Source: Tanypteryx hageni | Lineage: Eukaryota > Arthropoda > Insecta > Odonata > Petaluridae | Length of the DNA: 64,000 nucleotides | NCBI GenBank assembly: GCA_028673005.1 | Contig: CM054113.1 | Location: 209,055,504 to 209,119,503 of the forward strand | Direction: 5' to 3' | Shown here: positions 45,901-57,900 of the stretch, piece after piece | Layout: every line of letters begins with the position of its first letter | How positions within the stretch are numbered: position 1 is the stretch's first letter | Made by a program: the position numbers and the translations under genes | The notes under the pieces: model-generated | Databases searched by the model: none | The model's input: the letters and a program-made list of their open reading frames with translations, nothing else | What the model was told of the DNA's origin: nothing

Positions 45901-48900
45901 AAATGAGGAAATGACATAAGCGTACTCTCATATCGAATTTATTTTTTTTTTGTTTTCTAAGGTTCTCGTGTCGCCTGAGTGGGAGATAAATGAGCAATTC
46001 TGTCTCAAGTTTTCATGAAGCTCTTAAATTTAAAATGATAGAATATCCAGGGAGGGGCGGATCCAGATGATTCCCGAGGGGGCGATAACCCTCATCGCCT
46101 TCCTGCCCTTCCTCTTAGATCCCTCACTGCCGAAGACCGACATTTCCCGCCCCGTATCCTGTGTCCGAACCTCCAGTGTCAAACCATGGAATTTCGTATG
46201 GGATATTAACGCACCCAATGGTTGAAGAGCGTTTACCCTCAAGAGTCCGCTCGGGCAATTCGAGGCGCACGAGGACATCTCACGGGTAGAATATATAATA
46301 TGGGAATTAGAGGCAGCAAGTCAGTTACACTAAAAGAGGTCGCCGTTTCCTTAACTAATCGCTCCGGGGACGACACGGGATCAAACTTACGACAGAGACG
46401 AGGCGGAGGATGCGGTGGCCCTTTCTGCGGAATCCGCTCCGTTCCTCCGTGCCCCAGCCTCGCCCTCCGAGTAGTCCAGATCCAAGGAATCGGGCGTCGC
46501 ACTGCGGGACCTGGTACCAGTGCTGGAGGCCTGCGAATGATACGAACGCATCACCATTAATTCCTCTTTTTACCTCGATCCTCTTTATATAATTGGGAAT
46601 TGCCACCGCTTCATTGCAAACGAAATGTAAACGCTGAATATTTTTAAAGACGGAGACTTTTTCATTAAAATCTATAAAATTCTCGGCAGAGAGAGCAATG
46701 TTTTCTGAGATAGAATAGAGATCAAAGCCAACTTATTTTGGAAGGCTTAAACATAGTAGGAAAATGAAAATTTTCATAATAAACCATACACAGGTAACTA
46801 GGTAAGGCATGGAGACTTTTTGAGAGATTCCTTCAATTAAACTGCTTAAAAATTATTTTGAAAATCTAATAATAATGGAACGATATTTGATTACAAAAAA
46901 GAATTGCGAAATACATAATATAGTCGATAAATATCTTTCATTAAGGAAAACCTTAACTGATAAAACACGAGGACTAAAAGTGATAAAGTAAAATATATAA
47001 AAGACCTTAAAAGTGCAAACTAGTCTGTCAGGGGTAATTTTTTGCTTCTAAGGATTTGCGAAATTTAAATAAAGAATTTAAGTTAAATAATTTTTGTTTT
47101 TGTAATTTTTTATTAAATCTTATCAAGTAAATGAAATCGACCAAGAGACCAGTAACCTTGGAATTACAAATTTGAAAAAAAAAAATTGGACTGAACGATT
47201 AGAGGAAAATATTCTTGTTGCATCCTCATACAAATTAATACAAACAAAAATTAACACATGACCATATATTTTACTTCCTAAGACATATATCGGATGGACG
47301 AACTATTTTCTTCTCCTTTTGTGAATTCGCAATCAAAATAAAGATCGGAAAGTGAATCAAATGTTTTCGCGATAATTATCTTTTTTCCTTCATCATTTTA
47401 TTGATATAATGTTTAGAATCGACTGAAAATTTTTATCCTTCGCAAATACTCGTTTTGCATCACTGGAATGTTGAAAAGGATTCTAGGGATATAAAAGTAT
47501 AATATCGGATAATTTCCTGGGGAATCCCAGATCAGACTTTAAAACTATCCGCAGGATTACTTCAAGTTACAAACGGTTTCTCTACATTAGAATTGAAACT
47601 AAAATATGTAGAAGAGTTAAAAGCTACAGCGTACACTGAAACCGGAATATTTAAAAACTTGAAGATTACATTTTAAATTGACATCGCACAAACACAAATT
47701 TATCCATTTTAGTAAGGCCTTGAAAAAAATTATGACCGAAAAAAATAAACCGACTTTTCTTTTTCGAGCACCGAAATAGCCCATATCAACATTCGTGAAA
47801 TATCTATCTCTTCCTCAAAAAAACAAACATTTCCTGTTTCCTCTATCTCAATTCATAACATCGCATGTTTGAGTGTCGTTATGGTTCCGCTTTCGTTCCT
47901 CAGCCATCGCAATGTCAGAGATGTTTCTCTCGACTGCCACCCAAACAACGGGTGCACTCGCATTGCCGAACTCACCTCTATGTCCTTGAAAACCTCGCGA
48001 ATGTCTGGCTTTCTGGGGCGAGATCTGTTGTAGGCGCACTTGCGCCCCACCGCCACTCCGACCACCCGCCTCCTGCTGCCTCCCCCGAAGCCGTCCTCCT
48101 CCTCCACGGCCAAGGGAGCCGTGCCCGTCGCCACCGCCTCGGACTCGGGGGCCACCGAAGAAGAGGCGGTGCCCCCCTCCTCTGGGAGGAGGGGCGGCCC
48201 GCCGTCTTTCCTGCGCCGTCTCCTCGCCCTCAGGGTCCGGTTGAGGGAGTCCACGCGGCGGCGGACGGCGGAGGCGTGGTGGGGAGGCAGGGTGCGGAGG
48301 GCCGGGGCCACCTCTGCCTCGGCCACCTCCCTGCCGGCCACCCACGCCTCCGCCAAAGAGGAGAGGCCCGCCGAACGCAGCCACTGGGCCTCCTCCTCGC
48401 CATCCTCTGCGAGAAAAGGAAAGGGAAGTTAGCAGTTGATCAGTCGTCGTAGTTCTCCAATTAAAGAGCGAGCTCCAACAGAACTGCAGATATGATCAAT
48501 GCGGCCCTTGATGGAGAAGTGGGTTGTTGATTGACTACGCGTGTTCGAATCCTACCGCGGGCATTGACTTATATGAACGACTTTGTCATACCTATCAAAG
48601 ATCATTGCAAAAGGCCATAGCTCGTTATGAAATGGCGATGAATAAATAAATAAGATAAAGGAAAACTTCAACAATAACTTAATAAGAGTGCATGTGCTGA
48701 AGTTAATACAAGGGAAAGCATTCTTTTAAGTGAGCAATATTAAGGTACAAAATATTAAGAGAGAATATTTACTATACAATTATTTGGTCATGGTAACTCT
48801 TAAAGCTGTAAAACGGACGATTAAACCAGACACCCTTTTCAGCTACTAAGTCGCCGACGTCTGAGAAAAATCATCGATCGTTAATTGAAATGCATTCACT

Positions 48901-51900
48901 ATTCCATTTAATAGCTTCAAGAGTTTTGGATTCAAGTCATGAAGGGGCCCTGATAATTCATTTTGAATTAATACATCAATTTAAACTGCAAATATAAGTT
49001 GGCTTTTCAGCAATACTGTAAAACTATAAATAAATAAATAATTTTATTTTACTTGGAGATCTAGTAAGTGCACATGCGCGATCGCGGTCGACCATTTCAA
49101 GGAGAATATCCGTCAAACGAAAACCGGTACTTTACAAAATATAACCGAACCTCTTACAACTCGAGCCTCAAACGAAGATCGAATGAAATCAAGTTAGATC
49201 AATTCGATTCATTGAATGTAATAACAATGGAGGAAAATCTGAGCTTAAAGTCATTGAAAATTCGAGATAGAGTTGTATAGATTCGATTACACTTAAGTTC
49301 TCCCGAATCAGTTGTTACATGTCCGAGGGAAGAAGCAAGAGCGAGGAATCCACTGTAAATGTGGATACGGTTTCGATGTTTGTATTAAGGTACCACCTTT
49401 CGAGAATTTTCACGTCGTCAGTTTCAATTTAATACACATTTTGGACATCTCAGCATCAGGAGCCGTTAATAAAACAGTTTAAAATTTTCCGAGGGCTGCT
49501 TGTGCATCAACTTCTGCTTTCTTATGGTGAAAACGTATCGTCGGGCTTTAAATCTTCAGTTTGGTATCGTAACAAACTCACAAGTGTTGTATATACAATT
49601 AGATCTCAAAAAAATCGTCTTCGGTGGCTTCAATAATCATGTCTTAAAGTACGCGACTCTTTCACGTACAGACTTACGCAGTTCGATTTAATATCGCCCA
49701 CACATGTAGGAAGGCGAAGGATCGATACCAACACCGAGCGTCCTAGGCGAACGTCTCCGTACGAGTGTGTGGGTGGGGAAGGGCGTCTGGGCGACTGGAG
49801 CGGACGCCCAGAAATATGTACGATGCGACATCATTTCCCAAATCCCAATTCAACGGAACGATCGATTCCTCGGCTCTCACTCTCTCTCTCCCAGATGAGA
49901 ATCGTCAACTCAAAGGTAACAGGAAACGAGTCGCCAGGGCCTCGTTAACGTGAACACAAGCGCACACGAAGCAGATTAACCTTTAACTAGCGAGGGTTAC
50001 TTTTGATCACATCGTTACCGAGGTGCGTTCTCCCAACCGCTCTTGTGTACTTATCCCCTAATTAGATCTAGATTTGGATTTTCCAAGTTTAAAAACCTGC
50101 CACGAAGAATAAGGGGCAATCAAAAGAAAAAGCTTAATATTCACTTTATTTCGCTGTAAATTTGAAACTATCGTAAAGTAGCGGGGTGATTTGATATTTG
50201 GGTGCTGTCTCGCAGACTTCATCTCAGTAGTTAAAAGTTAAGACGCTGCGTTTAAAACGCAACGAAAAAACTCATTCCATGAAAAAACTTCCGAGAGATT
50301 CATTTTCCTCTAGCGACCATAGCCGCGATAAATTCGTCGGAATTTTATTTCGCACTCAAATGACGACTGAAGTGGTGGGTCGCAGCGAAGAAACAACTAT
50401 GAGGAACATCTTCAATTATAATCATCTAATTATTTTTTATTAGCGCCGTCCACAGCAACGAATTTCATCCCCGCCTCTTTTTTCTTTGACCGATCTTCCA
50501 TGAAAGAAATTTCGCAACCCATTTCCTTATATTCGCAGGAAAAATGACGGCCATATAACGAGTCTATATAGCAGTTGGATAGGTATTCCTTTCTCCGCTT
50601 TCAGTAGAAAGAGATGGCTGAAGATAAGGTATAACGAGGAGAGAGAGGGAGAGTAGAAAGAGGGAGAGAGAGAGGAAAGGAGATAGGGAGGAAAAGAGAG
50701 GGATGGGGAGAGAGGAATGGAGAGGGAGAGAAAGGAAGGGAGAGAGAGAGGAGAGGGATGGAGAGAAAGGGATGGAGAGAGAGGGATGGAGAGAGAGGAT
50801 TGGAGAGAGAGAGGAGAGGGATGGAGAGAGAGAGAGGAGAGGGATGGAGAGAGAGAGAGGAGAGAGGGATGGAGAGAGAGAGAGGAGAGAGGGATGGAGA
50901 GAGAGGAGAGAGGGATGGAGAGAGAGAGAGGAGAGAGGGATGGAGAGAGAGAGAGAGGAGAGAGGGATGGAGAGAGAGAGGAGAGAGGGATGGAGAGAGA
51001 GAGGAGAGAGGGATGAAGAGAGAGAGAGGAGAGAGGGATGGAGAGAGAGAGAGAGGAGAGAGGGATGGAGAGAGAGAGAGAGGAGAGAAGGATGGAGAGA
51101 GAGAGAGAGATGGAGAGAGGAGAGAGGGATGGAGAGAGAGAGAGAGGAAAGAGGGATGGAGAGAGAGAGAGGAAAGAGGGATGGAGGAGAGAGGAGAAAG
51201 GGATGGAGAGAGAGGACAGAGAGAGGGGGTGGGTTTGGAGATAGGGGAAGGAGGAGAGGGGGTGGAAGGGGGAGAGAGGGGAGAAAGGGGGAGAGAGGGG
51301 AGGAATGGGGAGGGGTGTGGGGATAGGGGGAGGTGGGGAGAGGAAGAGTGGGTGGGGAGAGAGGAAGAGGAGATAGAGGGAGAGGAGAGAGAGGGAGAGG
51401 AGAGAGAGTGGTGAGAGAGGAAGAGGTGAGAGAGGAAGAGGTGAGAGAGGGATAGGTGAGAGAGGGAGAGGTGAGAGAGGGAGAGGTGAGAGAGGGGGTA
51501 GAGGGAGGTGGGAAGTAGTGGAGGGAAGTCGGATGAAGAGGAGGGGAAAGCAGGAAGAGAAACGGGAATGGAAGGAAGAATAGCGGACAGAGGAAGATAG
51601 AAAGGAGGAGTGTGGAGAGGGTTCCAATCGCCTTATTAAAAAGGCCAATCGCATACTCTCGCTGGAATGTGCTTTATGCGCGCCTATTATAAATGTTCGC
51701 GAAGGAGGTAATGGGGTTTGAGGAAGGGGAAGACGGGAAAGAGTGTGTGTGTGTCATTTTACGCTTGTGAAATTTTTCCCCGCATTAATTGTGCGATGGC
51801 TGAATGCTAAAGCGAATAGGACGCGTCCCACTTGCAGAATAAACAAATGCCAACCTCTATTACTATATATCGAGTTAGTCGTGCTGATGATCGAGAAAAA

Positions 51901-54900
51901 ACTGCGTCGCTTAGGCGATTAACAAGTTTAAATAGATTTTTTTGTTGGACTTTTAACTCGAAGAATTAAAAAATAAGGAAGCGTCGAAGCGCGCGATAAG
52001 GAAGCGATCGAAAAGAATGCGATTATTTTAAACGACGCATTGTTTTTCGAATTTAAATACGTGGCATTTCAACTTATCGACGCTTTCATAACAATCGACA
52101 AACACTGCCTTTTAAGGAAACCGTAATTTTTTCCTAGCAATCCGAAGCCGTTTATCTGGAATGGCATCGTATCGAGGTTACATTCCCTCATAAAACTCTT
52201 TTCCTCCTTATCTCTCTCCTCCTCGCCACTGATTTGCTTCGGTTTCGCTCGCTCGCTCGCAATGTAACAGGATTGACATTCACGTGCGCTCAATTTCGCA
52301 CTCTTTCACACGAAGTTTTCAATTTTGCACGAACCCGGGATGAGATATTCGCGAACGGCTAAACGACGCATTATACCGAACAATGGGAAAACTCGCCGAG
52401 GACAATAAAATTCACTTTCCTTAGAAAATACATACGTCATCTACACGACTGTGCCCCGCCAAGAAACGTAAAAATCCACTTCGACCTTGAATTCCAATTT
52501 TAATGATAATGACAGCACGGAGGAATAAATGAAAAGCGACTGGGACACGGGCGAAATCGAAACGACGATCATGACGAAGAGGGGCAAAGGGAAAATAAGA
52601 AAAGGATTATCGGTCATTTAACGATTTCTCTTACATTCACTCGTTCTAGCGGCCTTTCCACTTCGCCCCAAGACCTATCACGCGGTAAATAAATACTATT
52701 TCAAACAGGCCCGTGAACCTACGGCGAAAAAGAGATTCGCAAAATTTAACAGACACGTTCATATTTTTTATATTCAAATTGTGATGGTAAAACATTTAAT
52801 ATTGAAATGTTAACCCTGACAACCTAATTTAAACTTGATTTTCACTTTAATGATACCTCAGAATCTCTGGATAACTTCCGATTGACACTCCAATCCAGCC
52901 CGCCGAAGCAATGGAAACTTTCAATGCGGATAGCCGAAGGATTCGCCACCACCAATGCCATGATTTAGATCTGTTCTAAATACATTAATTTTGCTCGAGA
53001 CTCTTGACTAGTTTTTTTGACAAAACACTAATGAGGTAGTCGGATTTCGAGAAAAATTACCAGTCGAAATGATGAACACCTGCGCTCTCCCGCATTCCGC
53101 GACATTGAAGGAAAAAACTCAGAACCTCAATTACGAAAAAATTGTTCGAAAAATAAACGCTATGGAGGTGTGGAGGTTGGGGAAGCGGGGAAGGCCCCGG
53201 CGAAACGGCCCGAAGCACCGGCTAGACCAGGAGTTGGGAACCGGCGGCCTTTTGTGATACTCAGTGCGGCCTTTTGCATACTTATCTAAACATACTCAAA
53301 CTCATATATGATTTTAGCATGAAAGTTACAGAAAGGACAAACAAAATATATGTATTTTGCATCAACAGAATCTTTGCGCCAAATATTGTTTTAAATGACA
53401 CATTACGTATAGTTATTTGTATTGTAAACTAGGTACAATCGAGCAAATGCTTCACGGCATCGCCAGTTTCGCACCATGCTTCAATATGAAGAAACATTTA
53501 GTGTAGATTTTATAAACCATTAAGTGAGCTGGTTGTCACAAGGTCAAGTACTAGAAAATCTTATAGCATTGCGAAAACAAGTCAAGAGCTTTTTCAAAGA
53601 ACAGAATGAACCTTGTGAAATTTTGAAAAAAGATTTCTGCAGAAAAGTTGCATTTTTGTGTGATTTAATGTCAAAACAAAATCATTTGAATACTTCTCCA
53701 CAAGGTAAAACTAAATCCATATATGAAATGTTTCAGAAAATTCAGTCATTTCGGAAGAAGTTGAATTTTTTCAAAATTGGCCTTATCAGATCAGTTGCTT
53801 CAGCCGAGCATTTTCCTGAACTGGCAAAGGTAACTGATAAACAAGAAATGAATAAAAACTTGCAAAATTGGAATATGAATGAATATATAGGTTTTAGACC
53901 CCTTGATTAAAGAATACAATAACAGATTTAAAGATTTTGAGAAACATGATGCCACACTGAGGTTAGCTTTTTAGCCACATCTGATTCATGTCTCGAATGC
54001 ACCTGAGGATTTGCAGAAGGAGTTAATTGAGCTCTCAGAAGATAACATTCTGAAGCCTCTATTCGACAGCAAAAAGGATCCCATTGAAATATGGAAGAAT
54101 GCCGTTGAATACCCACGACTTCGTCAATATGATCGTCGTTTACTCTCTTGTTATGGCACAACTTATTGTTGTGAATCAACATTTTCACATAGGGTTCAAA
54201 TCAAGACGTGTCTGAGATCACAGATGACAAACACTCACCTGGAAGACCAATTGAAGTAAAGACAACAATGCTTGACTCAAATATCAAGTTCTTAGCTCAC
54301 AACAAACATTCACAAAAAAGTCATTAAATTCTGTTTGCCTTCTTATTTTGCTGTGATTGAACGCAACATTTTATTTACATGTCCTTAATTTGTTTTAACT
54401 TCTTTAAAGTTTATTAATATACTAGCAAATATGAACATTTTCAATTTTTGCATTAGTTTAATAAGTCATTACATTGTGTTAAAGCCTTCAAAGTTTTTAA
54501 AAATATTAGTATATATGAAGAATCGAAATCTGTATTCGTTAAATTTAAAAAACCATTAAATTGTGTTTGCCTCTTTATTATTTCAATTTTGACAAATGTG
54601 AATGTATGCAACGTGCATCGCAATGTGCGGCCTGATGATGTCTCCGTTAAGTAACATTTGACCTTCCAATGAAAAAAGGTTCCCCACCCCTGGGCTAGAC
54701 CAACTGCCAAGAGCGCCAAAATTTTGGGATATCTATTCCGAAAGTATTTTTGCAAGTAGATAAATGTCTGCTAGCCACGGATATCGCGTTTATCTCGTTG
54801 GAATTCCTTTGAATTCTTCCTCGTAGTCGTTACACTTTTCATGATTCGATGGAAGCGGCAATAAATGAATTAACACGCACGTTTAAAATTTATTCAAAAA

Positions 54901-57900
54901 ATAACCTGAGGAGGGAGCCAGATTGGATCCACAACCCGGGGCGCCGAAGTTACCTCGGGTCGGTCCAGTCAGGACTGACTACTTCAAAAAGAATAAAAGG
55001 ATGGTTGCCGACGGAGACTTCACAAATTAGGCGCAAATTTTACGAACCTTTTTTTTTGAGGCCATAAAACACAATCGAATGAAAACGACAACATGGATTC
55101 TCGATCACACGTTTGGGGAATCGGAGGGAAAAAGATAATCGGGGAGAGGACCCGTAAGGAGAGCGTTCGGTGTAAGGGAAGGGCATCGGTAGAGTCTGTC
55201 AACTAATGCTACTAGAGTTTTGGAACCGGGAATTTACTCGACATTTCTTATTCTCGACTCCAGGGAAAACTTTTAATGATTCCCGGGAATTGTTCGTTTG
55301 AATTTTGTGCCGAGTCAAGATTTTTCATAATTGCCTTCATAGCTGGCCTTTTTTTAGATACTCCTCCGAATTTCAGCCCCAAATGTTAAGCTATCAAATT
55401 AGTTTTGATTTTATGTGTGTTGTGCCAATAGAATTTCTGATGAATACTAAATATTTTTTCAGTTAATGTTATTTAGTAACTGAGTAATTTTGAAATTAAG
55501 GATCAGGTTGCGTTTCCAGCTATTAATTCAATTTTAATGGAGCGCTAATACAATGTTAAAATGGCTTCTTTTCGCGCTCGTGAATGTCATTAGTAAAAAA
55601 AGGTCCAAAAGTAATGGTTGCATGAATCTGAAACTAGGCGCCGAAGTGAACTGCCTTCCCCTCCTATTCTTCTTCCTTCCTCCCTCCCTCCCTCCCTCGT
55701 CCCTTAATCGACCAAATTAGCTACTCCGACCAAGTGAATTATATATGAACTAGGAAGATGCCCGTTGAAATTCAACGAGAAAGTTTTTTATGAAATCTCG
55801 TGAATAGATGCGACGCGAAGCTATTATCCAAATCAATGGTACCAAATTACACGAAACCGGCAACAATGCAAATCACTAAGAATGCGTCGAATTCTCGCAT
55901 TAAAAACTGATCGGGTGATCGATTCGACTCGTATTCAAAAATCGATGACAGGAAAACAAACGTTAGTTCTTTTAGGCGTTCGTTGTTTCAAGTCTCGAAC
56001 TCCTAAGATGATTCTAAGTGATTTTAATATATTACTGTTCTACATTCAAATGTATTCCTTCTCGCATATAACGCAACGAAAGTTGTTTACATTCGTTTCT
56101 ATGAAAATCATTTCCCTCTTCCTTCTCTCTCTCTCTCTCGTATTAAAAGCATTCAAAGCACGCTTTTACCCATAAGGAATGAAATGACAATAGGATTTTG
56201 AGGTTTAACAATGTAATTGGTTTTAAAGGCAACATTCCGTTAAAATGGCAAGATTTCTCCAAAATACGTGAATTAAACTTTTAACATGAGGAATTTCGAA
56301 CTGTAGGCTGAAAAAGGTGAACAGAATAAGAAATATTATAATTTTTCTTGAAAATGGTTTAAATCGAAGATAGTAGGTTAATTCTTTCTAATTTAGATCT
56401 CAAAAGGAAGGAAAGTCTCCATGTCGAAAAGTCTACATTTACGTGTTCTTTTATGGGAACTGGAAATGTCTTCCTTAGAATCTAACCCAGGACTTTTTCG
56501 AGTTTTTTTCATCATCACCTTAAAATATATAAATCGAGTATTCCTGCCAAATTTCAAAAATGTATCTTGATCCTTGATTTGCATTTTTATAGCGAGGCAG
56601 AGGGAGCCACAAAGTGACAGAAGATGGCTTTTATAGATTTTAGATTGTTTTTAAACCTCTTTCATACATTTTCTACCCTCAATTTTAACTTTGAGGGAAT
56701 TGCAATATAGGATACATCGTCAACATCGAGGAAAGATCGGTTGCGCAATTCAAAGTACGTCTGAATATTGAATCTGCTAACAATTTGTCGCAAATAATGT
56801 ATCACATGTCATCGGGATTTCTTAAAGACTTATGTATTAACGTTGTATCAATAATAAATATCACGTTTAAATGAAAAATAGTGTATTAAATATGAAAAAT
56901 GCAAAATCATTCTTGTTTCCGGGATTCCAGGGATATCTGAAAATCTAATTCCCGTTTACCGGAAAAAAAATATCGCCAGGAACCCAAAACTCTAAATGCT
57001 ACGGTCACGCGTCCGAATCCTGCCGCGGGCACGCACTTTTAAATCATTAATGCCACACCGAAGAGACATTTCGAGTTCTGCAGCGACCTCAATCGGAGGC
57101 GTATAAACGGCATTAACGGCAGCGGTGGGGAGTTAAGGTGTTAGTCATTCCCCGGGTGATCGAGGCGTGATCCCGTGCACCCTTGGGGTGTAGAAATCGT
57201 GCAAGGGGTGGGTCGTGTGGCACGGATAAATAACATATTAGAATGCGGGCGGGTCGTAAGACACCCCCCAAGGACGATATGCGAACACAATCCGATGAAA
57301 ATACCCGCTCCCTCCCGAGTCATCGCCCGTATTGTGAGCCTCACTGCCTCCCCCTCCTCCATTGGGTATATTTCTCCAAAAACACCCTCTTACGTTAAAT
57401 AGACTCCAGTTTTTAAAAATAGCTGCTTCACATAATCAAGTTAAGTCAAAGGGGAAAAATTCCTACATTTTAATAAATTCATTTCCAATTTTTTAATGGA
57501 ATTAAGGCGAAGTTATTAAATTGGAGAGAGTTTCTTTTTTTTCTTTCGCGTAATGGAATTCCACTACGCAAAGGCTTCCCCAGTTAATTATATAATAATC
57601 AAGTAAAAGCGCTTCGTTGTTTTCGTCAATCAAAATTGCTTCTAAGGAACACATTCTGCAGGCGTTCATCGTTGTTGTAACTTAATGATTATCAAGTCCT
57701 TGTACACATTTGCTATTATTAACGAACCGACTTAAAATACTAAGGTCACCCTCTCAAAGCAAAATTCACTGCGGGAACGATCGAAATATTTTTACCAATT
57801 TAAGCGTATCGTCAGAAGAGAAGCGACCGAAAAAAGGACGGAGAAAACTACGAAAATATTATCTTAACGTCAAGGCGTTATATACGGTCTGTCGACGATG

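Noticed and set aside
46045..46075. Possible hAT end CAGGGAGGGGCGGATCCAG
   Set aside because: Only one end is visible; no inverted partner or duplication found.
46222..46606. Overlapping ORFs around 46.4 kb
   Set aside because: Other frames of RhoGAP exon 3, whose correct frame has no Met.
47848..48452. Long ORFs on both strands around 48 kb (130-195 codons)
   Set aside because: Shadows of GC-rich RhoGAP exon 2. Only the frame with DGEEEAQWLRSAG and KPDIREVF matches ARHGAP18.
48500..48575. Possible functional tRNA genes at 1.5, 39.7, 48.5 and 57.0 kb
   Set aside because: B boxes are good but acceptor and anticodon arms do not pair; the 48.5-kb copy has a SINE body and A-rich tail.
50527..51654. 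375-codon Ser/Pro/Leu-rich minus-strand ORF and overlapping Glu/Arg-rich plus-strand ORFs
   Set aside because: They are translations of the polypurine satellite in several frames at once; no start context, domain or splice pattern.
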